Source: Lytechinus variegatus
Taxonomy: Eukaryota > Echinodermata > Echinoidea > Temnopleuroida > Toxopneustidae
Assembly: GCF_018143015.1 (NCBI RefSeq)
Contig: NC_054740.1
Span: forward strand, 70,519,356 to 70,583,355
Reading direction: 5' to 3'
Length of the DNA: 64,000 bases
A program made the position numbers and the translations under genes. Positions 41,888 through 50,594 of this stretch are shown in pieces (positions within the stretch are counted from its first letter, which is position 1; the number at the start of each line of letters is the position of its first letter). Below the pieces are notes generated by a model. It was not told where the DNA came from and searched no databases. It worked only from the letters and a program-made list of their open reading frames with translations.

Positions 41888-44800
41888 ATAGAAGTAGTAG
41901 TAGTAGCAGAAATAGTAGTAGTAAGAGGAGGAAGGGGAGGAGAAGGGCGAAGAGGATGAGTTAGGAGTAGGAGTAGTAGTTGTCATAGTTAAAGTACATG
42001 TAGTAATAACATTTTTTTTTAGAAGTAATAGAAGTACTTAGTATTATTATCAACATCTGATGGTCTCTATTTGAAGATTTATATTATAGGGGTGGTTATG
42101 GATGTAATCAGGTGGTCTTATTGGGCCCTGAGGTCAGTCTGTTGAGCTAGGCTTGGGTTTTGAATGAAAGCTCAGCACATGGGTATAGTCAAGTGGCTGT
42201 GATGGGCCCTGTGGTAATTGTAGTGAGCTAGGCTTCAGTCTTCAATAGATACTCAGCAAACACAAATCACTTTTGCGAAGTCAAAAAGATTTTCAAAATA
42301 TCCAAGTTAAAAAATGCTTCCAAAGGATTTTTTAACATTCTGACAATATTTCATGTTAGTAAGTACTAAGTTTACCTTGAGGTATGTTTCCAATGAGGAT
42401 CTCTTCTGCTCCTCCATGGCAGGGCTTAGCCTACTGATTGGCAACATTGACTGCTTAGGAATGCTTCCAATGCCTGATCAACAAAAAATCAACAGTAACA
42501 TATAATAATTTTGCGTAAAGATTTAACATTTGATGCACATTATGTTTATAATGTTCTTATAAATGAACTTGAATTAACAACATGATATTGAAATCAGATG
42601 CAAACTTTTGCAGTATTAATGGGAATAAATCCAATGAGATTCATATCCTTAAAATAATTTGATTCATCAATCAGTTTTCTTCAGTTGCTCTGTTGAGGAT
42701 CTCTTTGATGTTAATCAATTTTCGTTACTTAGCTGATTCAACTATCTATATTTAATAATTTCTTTTAGCAAGCAAAAAAAATCAGTTGCTGAAGATAAAC
42801 TAAAATAAATGTCGCAAAGTTGAGTTTTATTTTATATCTTCTCAGCTTTTCAGTGCTTTAGATAGACTGGGCACATGATTATGGTTTCCACTTAAACATG
42901 TCACTAATGATCAGTAAACCATTGAACATCAGATGAAACTAAGTTTAATCAACACACAAAAAAATCACTTAGATTTCTTTGGTGGTATTATTTGAGCTCA
43001 AAGATGCCTATTGGTAGCAGTAACTCCATGAGGTAACCATGAATATTGTATTACTCAAATGGATGGGGCTTGGTTGAAGCAACTGCTGAAATGGGACCGA
43101 TAGGATCATGGACCTGGTTTTCTGATTCATGATTTTTAGGTGGTCTGTCTATGACAGATCACCTCTTAATTTCGTCAGAATTTTCTTTTTATTTATTTAT
43201 TTATTTTTACGGATTTTCTTGTCGCCAAGTTATCTCAAAATGGACTTGGTCAATTTCATTGAATTTCATGTCATCTATAGGATCTGTCATGGACACGTGC
43301 AAAGAAGCTTTTCAAGGTCACTAGGTCATGATGACGTCATCTAGGCGCCATTTTGTAAAATCACATTATCAATCATATCTCCATTATCAATTATCAAAAA
43401 TCAATCAAATTATCATCACATCAACTTCAGGTCAAGGGTCATCAGGTCATGTCATCAAAGGTCATTTCAAAATTTGAAAATGCTCAAAATCACTTTTTGA
43501 CCAAAGTAGAGTACGTTTCAGGTCATTCTAAGCATTTCAAAATTTTGCGCGCACGCTTCCGCGCGTAACGCCTTAACGCAACGCAGAAACACCGTTTTTT
43601 TACATCTATGGATTGATAATAAAATTTTGAACAATTTGATACCTTGATCAACCTTCTACGACCATTAATGACGAAATTAACACCCGTTGAAGTTTGCAGC
43701 ACGTGTGCGCGCGAGCTCTCACTATAGGCCATATATGGGCAAAAACATGCCTATTGAAAATTCACTGTAGCTCTTTAAATAGTCCATTGACCCCCAATTT
43801 TTTTTTCATATATCGATAGAGTATGAGTTGTAGATTTGATTTCATGTCACCATTGTCCCTATATTATATCATGACGTCATCAAAATGGCGCCTAAACTAA
43901 AAAATTCCTTTTTTCAAAAATGACGTCATCAAATTTATGCAAATTTGGTTGTAACTTCTGAAATATGGATTGTTTTTCTCCCAGATTTTGATATGTTGTA
44001 GTTTAGAATGTACTCTTTCTCGTGAATGAACATGAATTTTCGTTTTGAGAAACGCATCATTGCGTAAAACAGCGATGAAAAGAGGCATGTCATTTTTCCT
44101 CATTTTGCGTGTAATCTCTATGGGACATGACTTTTTCTCAAAACTAGATTCGACATTCCTCTATTTCGTGAGCCATATCTCCATTTTTTCTAGTCGGGTT
44201 TCCCTGAGCTTTTAGTATGTTGTAGCTGAGATTCTAAGCTTTCGGAAATGTGCCCTCCATTTTTTGATCAGATGCCGGGATCATGCCCGTATTTCGCTTG
44301 CAAAATTGGAATTGTAATTCTCAAATTTGCTTACGTGTAAAGTCTATGGGAAATATGCTAGCTCAATCGGTTAGGCGTCAGACTTGCATCTCATTCAATC
44401 ATGCAGGCAGGGGTTCGAGTCCGCGGGTGGACATGATTTTTTTTTTTTTACTATCTTGCGCACGATCAATTATAACAATTCTAATAATTAATAGCTAAAA
44501 TATTGCAAAATAAAACAGATTATAATTACTTTTTTCGTATTATATCTATCTAATCATATCCGTCCATCCGCTATCTGTTATAAATCTATCTATCCATATA
44601 TATGTCTATCTATCTACCTACTTTGTATATGTATCTGTCTATCTATCTCTCTCTCTCTGTCTAATATAACATATCTATCTGTTTAGATATGTATATCTAT
44701 CTATCGTTCTATATATCCATCAATCTGTCTGCCTGTCTCTATCTATCTTTCTATATGTATGTCTGTCTGGCTATCTATCTATATCAATCTATTTGTCTCT

Positions 44801-47800
44801 ATCTATCTATCTAGCTATCTATTTATCTATCTATCTATATGTCTGTCTGTCTATCTATGTTTTATTAATATAACCACCTATCATTTATCTCTCAATCGAT
44901 CACTTGATCCATCCATCGCTCCATCCATCACTCCATCCATCTATATATATAATCATCTATCTTGTATGTATCTGTTTGAAGATGTATGTCTGACGATTGT
45001 CATCACCACATCAATAATCACATTTAGCAATGGTCAAAACTTATTCTTAGGATGTCTACGATCAAGATTATCAATGATATCTAAATGATTTATTTCATAC
45101 ATCAGCCGACACTGAACAAATCATGACAGACCACCTAATTCGTCCGCATGACGAATTAAATTCTAGTTTTTTTCAATTCATCATTTTATGTCAATTCATG
45201 ACTATCTAAGAACTGGTTTGTGTCTTGTACAGATAATAATCAACCATGTGATAAAATCCAAACAAAGTGAACTCACCAGTCATATTCCTCCTGAGATGAT
45301 GACTGTTTGTAATTCTAGTGTGCAGATTAACAAACTCCCTGTAACGCCTCCGGACTTCCATCTCATCCTTGCTACTGTACGCTGGTTTCATTTCATCAGA
45401 CAATGTAGGCTTCTTCAATAGATCATACTGCAAATATACAAAAGAAAAAAACTTGACAATATACTTCACACTCAAAGATGTGTACCAGATCTATATAGTA
45501 TGATGGTATGCTAACACTTGGTCTTGATTTTAAAGATGTCTCATAAAGTACTGTCTGCTGAACTACAAGCTTTATCAAGATCTGGTTTATTTACATGAAC
45601 CGAACTTTATGAAATTGTGAAACCCAAGCTGAAAAAAAATCACACTGAAGACTGCCAATACAGAAAAACACAGGTGGGACAATGTAATATCATTTCTTGG
45701 AAATGGACCCTTTCTAGCTAGAATACCATGCTTATTTTGCATTTTCTCAGCAATTATGAATTTTCATCCATGAATATTTAATACATACTTCTTATTCACA
45801 TACAGACCAACACTTGGACTATAGTCATTTTACTGAATTCCATTTGAACTCATTTTTTAGATAGTTACTACACCTGGTAGCGGTTTCATTAAGCTGTTCA
45901 TAAGTTAATAGTGACTTTAAGAATGACTGGTGATCCTTTCTTGTGGTGAGTGATATTCACCATTAAATGTTCATCGGTGATTATTCAGCACATAAGAAAG
46001 AATCACCAGTCAACTTAAAGTCACTCTTAACTTACAGTTTTAATGAAACAGCCACCAAGTATTGATCTCTATGACAAATTGTCTTACTTTAATGATGAAG
46101 TAGACAACAGGTTTCTTTCCTTTGGGATCACCTAGCCAGCTGGTAGTAGGAATGTTCAGGTTGATAACTCTCCATGTGGCCCATTCTAAGGGTATTTCAC
46201 TACCATTGCTGTCGTCCAGGATATCTGGTGCAGGATGAAGCAGCTCTGGAGCCGTTTCACTTCTGATGAGGGGATACCTGAAAATTCATTCAAATTAGGC
46301 CAATTATAATTTTGTTAATTTCACCAGTTTTTTGCAATCTACATATAATGTGAGAACAGAAATTATGACTTGTACTCTGAATATATGAATTTTATTCAAA
46401 ATGAAGATCTGTGGGTGTTTCATCAATACTACCAAGTGTCAGCTCTGACTGAATTTGAGATTGTTGATTGGTTGAGGAAGATTGGTCTCTTGTTATTACT
46501 TTGGCAATTGACAAGGAATAGTGCTGCCAACTTTTATGAAATGGTGTCCAGATATTTTTTATGTTATGTGATAATAAGGGTCTGTGACACTGACATGTAC
46601 ATCTACAGAGCATTACTAAAAACAAGTCAACTTATTTATCAAGTTTGGGTATATGTATTCATAAAATTTTTCAGATCTGCTGTTGCAATTAAGGTCCCAT
46701 CACTCTGATACATTACCAATAAATGGAATGTATCTGACTAAATCTTGTGTGCAGTCTACATGCATGCGGCATTTGATAAGGAAATTTTGCCTTTAAAATT
46801 AATACTTGTGTACCTGTGACTAGGAGAAGTCCTCTGGGGAGAACCAAGTCCAATATCTGCCTCTGCATTAACTGGGTGTCCATCAGTGTCTGGCTCATCC
46901 TGCATAGAGCTGAAAGATATCTCACATGAACTGCTCAGAGAAGACGCTGATTGGAATGATTGCCCCATGTGAGGTAGCGTCCCTTGAGAAGTCAAGACAG
47001 AATCCTCTAACTCTGTAAGGCACTCAGCACTGAAGCAAGACCTCATACCTTCATTTCTGGGTGTCTGGAAAGAAGCATCATTTCCCTTATGGTCATGGAA
47101 ACTCCCAACCGATTGTGACACTGGAGTCTGAATGGCTAGGACATTCGAACCCGTGGAGGCAGACCGCCGATGAGATTTGACTTTTACAATTGGTTCAAAG
47201 TTTGGAAAATCCAGCTCTCCAAATGTCTGATCTAGTTCATCTTCTTTGGATGCCTTTTCATCTGCTTGCCTTGAAATGGCCTTACTAGGCTCTAGCATCG
47301 TCATTGGCATGGGAAAGCTGAACTGTTGTTGAGGCTCAATGACTTCAAATGGAGATGGTGTTGGCTTCTCAACCTCTGTCTTTTCATCTCCACTGTTATC
47401 AGGGGAATGTTGTAGATTGACCTCTGTATCCAGTAAGCTGTTCTGTCCATGAGTTGAAGTACTGGCATTTTGCCCCAAGTCCCAAGAATCTGCAGTACTA
47501 GGCGATACAGCAATATCAGGACTTTCCATGTCAATTCTAGGTCTATTGTCTTGGAGATCTTTATCACACTTGCTTTCAATTTCACATTTGATTTCAGTAG
47601 TGTGTGTTGGTTCCTGTTTCACAAGACTTTCAGATGAATTCTGCTTGCCCTCCCCCAGTGGCTCATCTATCATCAGGAGAATGAATGCCTCATTTAAGAA
47701 GTCTGGCTCCGAAATGAGATTTACCAGAGGCTGCAGGACATTGTTGATAAGGATGTCCTGCAAGAGGAACACTAGAGTATCGCAGTGAATCACATCAGAT

Positions 47801-48570
47801 GGCAAGAGGGAAAGAATCAAGGCATTAGATAACTGCGAGAGGTGATCTTTCTCAGTATCTTCATTCTGCAATGCTGGATGGAGGGTCGCAAAGGTTTCAT
47901 AAATGGACACAACAGAGTGTTTCTTAGCGATCCGCCCTAGCTTACTAGATTTACTGGCCAAGCGAGATCGGCTTGTTTGTAGTCTGCGATATATGTCAAT
48001 GTGAGCTTGGAGCTCACGAAGGAGAATGCAAAGAAAAGTTCTTTGATCAATTTTGAGAAATCTACTTTGGATGTTCTTTATCATGTCCTTGAAATGTAGA
48101 AATACATTGTGAGAGAACTGATCATCATCGCTTAAAAGCCTGTACCATTCAACAACAAAGTCACGCAACATCAGTCGAACGTATTTGTTGATTTCATTTT
48201 GGAAAGTTGTTCTTATTGGCTGAATGGTTTCTTTTAACTCTTCACAAGCTCCATTTACTGTATTTCTGTCATCACCTTTATCCTTTTCACTGTCGATTTG
48301 GAGAAGATCCCTGTCTTTTGCAACATGGGGAAGGAAAGGAATGACACTTTCCCACTGAACAACAGAGGGCTTTTCCCGAAGCTTCACAGCACAGAACACC
48401 CCCAATGCAGTCCCACACATAAAAATCAGTGTTTGTCCAAACGTCAAAGCAAGTAGATGAACGAGAAATACACAGCAGATCAGAGCCACCATGCGCTGTC
48501 TTGTATTTGTGCTGATCATATATCTCCTCAGAAGTTTCATTCGTGCAACGATTCGCCTGATAATCTCCAT
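29710..48570 (-). CDS. SNX19: Sorting nexin 19 (PXA-PX-Nexin_C), 10 coding exons
   Basis: Coding segments in transcript order: 48570-46814, 46277-46088, 45427-45277, 42473-42376, 41665-41543, 40618-40328, 37564-37251, 35303-35116, 30529-30442, 29806-29710. They total 3297 nt, giving 1098 residues plus TGA. Every junction is GT-AG and in frame. Domains: hydrophobic N-terminal hairpin at about 27-63; PXA at about 122-303; acidic, Ser-rich linker at about 304-600; PX at about 610-765 with RRYREF at 676-681 (phosphoinositide-binding arginine); Nexin_C at about 925-1075. The [16 protein letters not shown] segment after PX and the order of domains match vertebrate SNX19 (about 990 residues) rather than SNX13/14/25, since no RGS domain is present. 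Known family role: a membrane-anchored sorting nexin linked to endolysosome and ER contact. The start ATG has A at -3 and G at +4, and a TAA lies in frame 9 bases upstream. The gene looks intact. Repeats sit in all nine introns. Confidence 0.94.
30185..30290 (-). mobile_element. tRNA-like SINE fragment in SNX19 intron 9
   Basis: On the minus strand GGGGAGCGAGTTGACTCAGT (an A-box-like GAGTTGACTCAGTCGG) is followed about 45 bases later by GGTTCGAGTC (B box). Spacing fits a tRNA-derived SINE head. Confidence 0.55.
30442..30529 (-). CDS. SNX19: SNX19 coding exon 9 (Nexin_C)
   Basis: The acceptor is TTTTGTAG; the donor is AACAA|GTAAGT. Encodes residues 1038-1066, [20 protein letters not shown] and onward, matching the VV.ILG helix of the Nexin_C domain. 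Confidence 0.92.
30735..30810 (-). mobile_element. SINE/LINE 3' tail fragment
   Basis: On the minus strand 'gcgctttgagcagtcatg' and 'aaagcgctatataaataaaa' run into an ATT-type tail. This tail motif also ends the repeats near 13190 and 39990. It lies in SNX19 intron 8. Confidence 0.5.
31020..34500 (-). mobile_element. Non-LTR retrotransposon with intact ORF, in SNX19 intron 8
   Basis: A LINE in the same orientation as SNX19. The intact coding frame covers 34478-31398. A 3'UTR-like segment of about 370 bp follows and ends in a GAAAT-rich tail at about 31060-31016. The 5' boundary is uncertain: no ORF1 or target duplication was recognised upstream of 34.5 kb, where a degenerate GAAAAT-rich purine tract (34800-35105) lies. 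The domain architecture (APE-type endonuclease then reverse transcriptase) fits the Jockey/CR1-type superfamily; exact clade not assigned. Confidence 0.88.
31398..34478 (-). CDS. LINE endonuclease/reverse transcriptase, 1026 residues
   Basis: An APE-like endonuclease occupies about 82-300, with HLNIRS (87-92), LTETW (116-120), YRPP (193-196), GDFN (225-228), LIDNIFS (269-275) and the catalytic SDH at 291-293. Reverse transcriptase occupies about 520-800, with [26 protein letters not shown] (584-603), [22 protein letters not shown] (666-679), PQGSLLGP and the catalytic YADD at 750-753. The C-terminus keeps a HSYPTR...FWNSL...FKHKLK signature. There are no frameshifts or internal stops, so the element is potentially competent. 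The first ATG is used; the preceding 80 residues are not recognisable, and part of an upstream ORF1 may be missing. It is copied by target-primed reverse transcription. Confidence 0.93.
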   Translation of the reverse strand: MSSFPFSDVSDFDLNLLFQLQQNAGSFSISDEQYEQNISDTMNNNVEEFEYTFDVNDKSFVKSQYYTQNQFVNNLKSAGKNDLNLLHLNIRSANKNFEQLSLLLDNTKVDSFVIGLTETWFTDAPHTIHSLSQHNLIFNNRVNRRGGGVALYVPIHLHYIVLHDLNLMNETMETVFIEITLSKRKNVVIGTVYRPPSSDHNTFLNELQQLLSNPLLQNKHCFLMGDFNVDLLKCREDNFSQDFLNTLLSFSFIPLITRPTRFSSHSGTLIDNIFSNVEREIDSGVILSDISDHFLIFARIPSLFDNNSYSSHVKMVRKITPEKIAKLKDKLSSLKWNEVLVTNDVNESYDNFMTILLDSFNECIPLVKYKPNNKRTPRNPWVSKSLLRSINRKNNLYYKYRANPSDAAREKYVKYKNTLTTLLRSEKKKFYCSKFAASSNNIKDTWKVINDVLNKKKDRNTIKHVKINNSVINDNFDIAMNFNNYFSGIGPNLANEIPHTDKTFECFLKNQNPHSLFFIPTDANEIIKIVKELKSKKSPGYDEISNDLLKDIINEIVIPLEHVMNLSLVNGIVPDRMKIAKVVPIYKKGDPSDISNYRPISLLSSISKVLEKIIYNRTIKFVRSFGLLSESQFGFRQKHSTTHAILYFINHIATAVDDHLHTLGIFLDLSKAFDTIDHEILLSKLSHYGIRGKALEWYRSYLTVSINNSNSDYNDMICGVPQGSLLGPLLFILYINDFQDSSKALSFILYADDTSVFFSHKNPDTLVNIVNTELRCIHEWICCNKISLNVAKTQCMLFSNSITALPRNVFLNNILIDIVDSTKFLGLYIDNKFSWKPHITYLSKLLSRNVGVINKLKTFLPPNVLSNLYNTLILSYLNYGILAWGSSSRNQLDRLLLTQKRIMRIICHKHRLAHSDQLFFSNKVLKIQDLYSLRLGCFMFQLNQGELPTSLSLLFLRNEILHSYPTRLSSSFHLPKLRTFYKQKTIVYTGPHFWNSLDESLKLTPSLFSFKHKLKTTLINNYNVTL
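34800..35105. repeat. Degenerate GAAAAT/GAAAT purine-rich tract
   Basis: Repeated variants of 'gatgaaaatgaa' and 'aatgaaattgaa' on the plus strand, ending 11 bases from the SNX19 exon 8 donor. On the SNX19 transcript it is a U/C/A-rich (TTTCAT)n intronic tract starting right after the 5' splice site. Confidence 0.8.
35116..35303 (-). CDS. SNX19: SNX19 coding exon 8 (Nexin_C)
   Basis: The acceptor is CTGTTGTAG; the donor is GCAG|GTTAGT. Encodes residues 975-1037, with the [12 protein letters not shown] motif matching the L...I/LWPGG region of Nexin_C domains. Confidence 0.93.
35392..36496. mobile_element. Minisatellite-bearing element, copy 1 (SNX19 intron 7)
   Basis: Bounded by 'acaagtggaatgcctctgg' plus GTCTCACCTGC (35412-35422) and by GCAGGTGAGAC (36486-36496), an 11-bp terminal inverted repeat. 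The core is a diverged tandem array of about 163 bp per unit. Each unit includes 'ttatgatggtaattcaacag' and TGACCTTTGACC-type words (perfect at 35757, 35920, 36083 and 36274). It ends in a GC-rich (GCC)n block near 36432-36451. A second copy lies at 50595-51828. No coding content. Confidence 0.88.
37251..37564 (-). CDS. SNX19: SNX19 coding exon 7 (linker into Nexin_C)
   Basis: The acceptor is TGTACAACAG; the donor is GATAA|GTGAGT. Encodes residues 871-974, a charged linker and then [20 protein letters not shown], the beginning of the Nexin_C-type helical domain. Confidence 0.9.
37944..38162. mobile_element. Small MITE in SNX19 intron 6
   Basis: 'catcatttgctccggcaaca' at about 37960-37979 pairs with 'ttgccggagcacatcatg' at about 38130-38147. 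The flanking 'cccctcc' and 'ccctcc' words are also related by inversion. About 200 bp, non-coding. Confidence 0.7.
39159..39749. mobile_element. TTAA-flanked foldback MITE (family 4, copy 2)
   Basis: Termini AGGGGAATCCAACC and GGCTGGATTCCCCT are flanked by TTAA at 39155-39158 and 39750-39753. The arms carry the same layout as the copy at 26052-26634 (an 'aaattggc' block, a 'catggagat'-type block, a 'gtaatcacta' block). Removing it with one TTAA restores the sequence GAGTCACACTTAAATGC, which equals the complement of the partner arm at 40263. Confidence 0.92.
39868..40022 (+). mobile_element. tRNA-derived SINE in SNX19 intron 6
   Basis: The head contains TGGCCCAGTGGATTAG (A box) and GGTTCAAATCCC (B box) at about 39875-39929. 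The body ends in 'atgtgttatgcgctatacaa' and a TTATTATCATTATTTT tail. It is antisense to SNX19. Complete but short (about 155 bp). Confidence 0.82.
40088..40244. repeat. Near-perfect palindrome in SNX19 intron 6
   Basis: Arms of about 60-75 bp. GAGAGTCAAAAGG...CCTAAGCTTTCGATCCTAGC at the left is mirrored by GCTAGGATCGAAAGCTTAGG...CCTTTTGACTCTC at the right, with internal 'gcaaaatgacaaaaat' also inverted. The loop is short. It lies 84 bp from the exon 6 donor side and would fold into a long hairpin in the SNX19 pre-mRNA. Confidence 0.9.
40328..40618 (-). CDS. SNX19: SNX19 coding exon 6 (linker)
   Basis: The acceptor is TCTCTACAG; the donor is GAG|GTCAGA. Encodes residues 774-870, a low-complexity, Pro/Gln/Ser-rich linker with little expected conservation. 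Phase 0 on both sides. A trinucleotide (AGT)n tract lies about 40-125 bases upstream of its acceptor. Confidence 0.88.
40661..40742. repeat. (CTA/CTG)n trinucleotide tract, SNX19 intron 5
   Basis: Mostly TAC/CTA with CTG and TCT variants on the plus strand, reading (AGT)n in the SNX19 transcript, 43-124 bases upstream of the exon 6 acceptor. Confidence 0.9.
41241..41510. mobile_element. Two adjacent MITE family 2 copies, SNX19 intron 5
   Basis: Two related segments lie side by side. Each has a 'cagccaatca' core (41299, 41427), a 'tctgacaacttgtc' or 'gctgacaatttgtt' motif and an end of the form 'aatgaaatattcccc' or 'catgaaaatgtcccc'. They match the 12722-12882 insertion in inverted orientation. 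Confidence 0.6.
41543..41665 (-). CDS. SNX19: SNX19 coding exon 5 (end of PX)
   Basis: The acceptor is CTTTCACAG; the donor is AAG|GTAAGC. Encodes residues 733-773, including [19 protein letters not shown] and the RIDK motif that closely resembles the vertebrate SNX19 post-PX segment. This exon is the best evidence for the gene name. Confidence 0.94.
41776..41985. repeat. (AGT)n trinucleotide tract, SNX19 intron 4
   Basis: About 200 bp of AGT repeats with GCA, AGA and GGA variants on the plus strand. Confidence 0.92.
42376..42473 (-). CDS. SNX19: SNX19 coding exon 4 (PX membrane loop and helix)
   Basis: The acceptor is TTGATCAG; the donor is AAG|GTAAAC. Encodes residues 700-732, ending in RSSLETYLK, the typical R...E.YL helix of PX domains. 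Confidence 0.92.
44352..44432 (+). mobile_element. tRNA-like SINE head
   Basis: GCTAGCTCAATCGGTTAGGC (A box TAGCTCAATCGG) and GGTTCGAGTCC (B box) are spaced as in a tRNA. The intervening anticodon region is too long and unpaired for a functional tRNA. A T-run follows (about 44437-44448), which could act as a pol III stop. Confidence 0.6.
44560..44965. repeat. (CTAT)n / (TCTG)n tetranucleotide region
   Basis: Imperfect CTATCTAT, CTGTCTGT and CCATCCAT repeats with interspersed unique sequence. It lies within the 2-kb repeat of SNX19 intron 3. Confidence 0.9.
45277..45427 (-). CDS. SNX19: SNX19 coding exon 3 (PX core)
   Basis: The acceptor is TATTTGCAG; the donor is ACTG|GTGAGT. Encodes residues 650-699, with [14 protein letters not shown] containing the arginine that contacts the 3-phosphate in PX domains. 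Confidence 0.94.
45876..46056. mobile_element. Foldback MITE (family 6) 31 bp from SNX19 exon 2 donor
   Basis: GGTAGCGGTTTCATTAAG at 45876 and the complement of 'cttacagttttaatgaaaca' plus 'gccacc' ending at 46056 begin arms of about 80 bp. These include 'agtgactttaa', 'gactggtgat' and 'ctttctt' in matching order. The whole 181 bp is nearly one hairpin. Termini GGTGGCTGTTTCATTAA are related to family 2. Confidence 0.9.
46088..46277 (-). CDS. SNX19: SNX19 coding exon 2 (start of PX domain)
   Basis: The acceptor is TTTTCAG at 46278; the donor is AAA|GTAAGA at 46088/46087. Encodes residues 586-649, including WRVINLNIP and YFIIK, the first PX beta strands. Phase 2 in, phase 0 out. A foldback MITE begins only 31 bases into the following intron. 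Confidence 0.93.
46407..46556. mobile_element. MITE family 2-like copy in SNX19 intron 1
   Basis: 'gtgggtgtttcatcaata' at the left and 'tttatgaaatggtgtcca' at the right are imperfect inverted ends. The interior has 'gattgttgattggttgagg'. Decayed. Confidence 0.55.
46814..48570 (-). CDS. SNX19: SNX19 coding exon 1
   Basis: Encodes residues 1-585 plus two bases of 586. It carries the N-terminal membrane hairpin (core [20 protein letters not shown]), the PXA domain ([12 protein letters not shown] at 136-147 and [20 protein letters not shown] at 260-279) and the long linker. The donor is CACAG|GTACAC at 46814/46813. A single large first coding exon with the PXA domain and linker agrees with the vertebrate gene structure as I recall it. 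Confidence 0.95.
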
Positions 48571-48680
48571 ACTGCATTATTTTGACAGTTTGATCGAGAA
48601 TAATTGAAGCAGAAAATACACAAACATCACTGACGATGGTCGGTCTCAATATGTATTGCATCTCCATGGTGCAAACTAAA
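48571..48680 (-). promoter_or_regulatory. SNX19 5' leader with candidate 3' splice site and overlapping upstream ATG
   Basis: On the minus strand a long pyrimidine tract runs into CTTTTCTTTTTAG|TTTGCACCATGG, a strong candidate acceptor (AG at 48677-48676). If used, the coding exon starts at 48675 with an ATG at 48667 in a CACCATGG context. That frame is not the SNX19 frame and stays open to 48287, overlapping the SNX19 start at 48570. The promoter itself was not identified. Confidence 0.45.
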
Positions 48681-48750
48681 AAGAAAAGAAAAAAAAAATC
48701 CTCTTTTCTCCCTCAGATCCTTGATCCCCCCCCCCCTTATGCGTGCACTT

Positions 48751-49023
48751 CATAGGCGGCGGAAGCGGGGAGGGGGACCTGTCCCCCCCTAAATATGAGG
48801 TGGGGGAAGGTTCCCCCCCCCCTAATTTTTTTTTTGCTTGTCAATTTTGTTTCCTGCGTCCCGGCCCCCCCCCATTCACTTTTTTTTTCGTTTCAAAATT
48901 TTTTCGCGATCCCGGCCCTCCTAAAATTTCCCTTGATAACCTTTTTTTTGTCAAATTATTTCCCTGTGTCCATCCAAAAATTTCAGGTGGGCCCCCTACA
49001 TTTTTGGGCTTCCGCCGCCAATG
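48751..49023. mobile_element. hAT MITE with exact 8-bp TSD, upstream of SNX19
   Basis: A 273-bp element with ends CATAGGCGGCGGAAGC and GCTTCCGCCGCCAATG (inverted, one mismatch). It is flanked by GTGCACTT at 48743-48750 and 49024-49031, an exact 8-bp duplication. The interior is G/C homopolymer blocks and T-runs. It lies 181 bp upstream of the SNX19 start codon, either in its promoter or in a 5' intron. Confidence 0.93.
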
Positions 49024-49462
49024 GTGCACTTTCCCCACTAAATTCATCACCTATGTTATAGGAATGTGTATGACCTGAAACGGTAATTATGTGGATAATA
49101 CAAAACATAAATCTGTTGCATGGGATGACTTTTGCGTTTTACATGAATATATAGGCCTTATTCTGATTGCACCTGATCAAAATATATTATCTGCACATGC
49201 AAAAGCAAATATAGCGGGCTTATTGGGGGAAAGGTGCAATGGCCGGGGGCCGGGGCTTTGGCGCCATGTAAAAGGACATTGAGCAACATTCGAACTTCTG
49301 TTCTACATTTTATGCCAATGTATATGTACTGTGTATAGGTAGATCCAGTGTCAGGTAGCCGATTCCCCACCCCCTCCTTCGGTGGCGCAACTAGAAGAAG
49401 AATTAAGAAGGGATGAGAAATTTAAAAAAAAGGGAAGTGGGAAAAGGAAAAGAAATATATAC

Positions 49463-49706
49463 CAGGGCCGTCACCAGCTTTTTTCTAGGGGGGGGGTGCT
49501 TTTTACGAAAAAAAAACACAAAAACACAAAAAACAACGTATTAACTCAATTTCATGCAGTTATATAGCCCGCCGGCCAGATCTTTTTCAAAAGAGCCCTC
49601 AAGTATCCCTATCCCCCCTCCGGTTGTTTGTTTTTTTTTTTTTTTGGTTCTGAAGGGGGGTGCGTTCGCACCCTCCGCACCCCCCCCCCCCCTGGCGACG
49701 GCCCTG
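49463..49706. mobile_element. hAT-like MITE (CAGGGCCGTC ends)
   Basis: The ends CAGGGCCGTCACCAG and CTGGCGACGGCCCTG are inverted with one mismatch. Flanks ATATATAC and AATTATAC agree at 6 of 8 bases. The interior has long G and C runs ('gggggggggtgc', 'gcacccccc') next to both ends. Confidence 0.8.
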
Positions 49707-50594
49707 AATTATACTCAAATTCACACAGCTCTCGCTTTGCATACTTGTTTAATTAGAAACGCATCCAATTCATGAGTACAAAAAGTACTTAAAATGTCCT
49801 GTTTTTAGGTCTAAATCGCCCCCCCCCCCAAAAAAAAAAAGGGAACAAACAAACAAAGATTCAGCTCGCGTTTCAATCTCGCATCATTCATTTGGTGTAA
49901 TCCATGCATATGAAATTTGTCTAACTCCAAGAAAGGGAGGGGGGTTAAACCCCAAAGCATTCATGATGAGCATGAGATAGATGAAAATTAGCATGTTGCT
50001 TTGAAGAAAATCCGTTATCTCTGAAAACTAAATCCGTTCTTCAATTCGATATTCCGCGATGCCACTGAACAAAATTTGTCATCAAATTTTTCTGATCAAG
50101 GACCGCACAGTGATTTTAACAGTAAGGTGGTGGCATGTTATTTTACAAAGCTGCAGATGAAAACTGAGATATACAGGCCTACGTGCAAAATTTTGGAAAA
50201 TTGGTAAATCACAGTCGTGGCTAATTTTCATTTCCGATCTGAAAACTCATGCATGTTTTTTTAAACATTTCCCTGACTAAACTGGTATTCATGGTATTGG
50301 ATACTTTATATTGGATGTATTTTGCCAAGATTATGATGAGGCCGGAATGTGAGAGTTTGATATATTTTGAAATGAAAGAAGACCCTGTTTAGTTAAATGT
50401 AATTTTGTCCCGATATTGGGTCAGTAAACTAAAATATAATTTGAATTAGTCTTATTCCATCATCTATAACTAAGTAGAGGTTGATAAAGATCATTTGAGT
50501 TCAACAAGCTTCAATTGGTCTTTGTAGTTATTAATGAATTACAACTTTACCAAAATGTCAATAATATGTTTTCATATTAATTTCTATTATATAT
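49707..50594. other. Non-coding region with one array-unit fragment
   Basis: At about 49775-49890 a single unit of the CpG-20-mer repeat ('gtacaaaaagtacttaaaat' then GCTCGCGTTTCAATCTCGCA) is present. The rest is AT-rich with no supported gene. Confidence 0.55.

Larger units (their letters stand above)
43138..45166. mobile_element. ~2-kb repeat element in SNX19 intron 3, Helitron-like 3' end
   Basis: AGGTGGTCTGTC at 43138-43149 recurs inverted at 45125-45136 (GACAGACCACCT). The right end then has an 8-bp stem hairpin AATTCGTC-CGCAT-GACGAATT (45137-45157) followed five bases later by CTAG, resembling the hairpin plus CTRR terminus of Helitrons. The left end has its own palindrome, AGGTGGTCTGTC/GACAGATCACCT. 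Inside lie AGGTCA-rich sequence (43310-43460), a tRNA-like SINE head and a (TATC)n tract. There is no Rep/helicase gene. Helitron assignment is tentative. Confidence 0.55.

Noticed and set aside
44352-44432. Functional tRNA gene
   Set aside because: The insertion between the A and B boxes is too long and unpaired; repeat context.
47528-47788. Plus-strand open frame over SNX19 exon 1
   Set aside because: Antisense shadow of strongly supported coding sequence.
48287-48667. A second protein overlapping the SNX19 start
   Set aside because: Out-of-frame reading of sequence that is clearly SNX19 coding; kept only as a possible regulatory upstream ORF.
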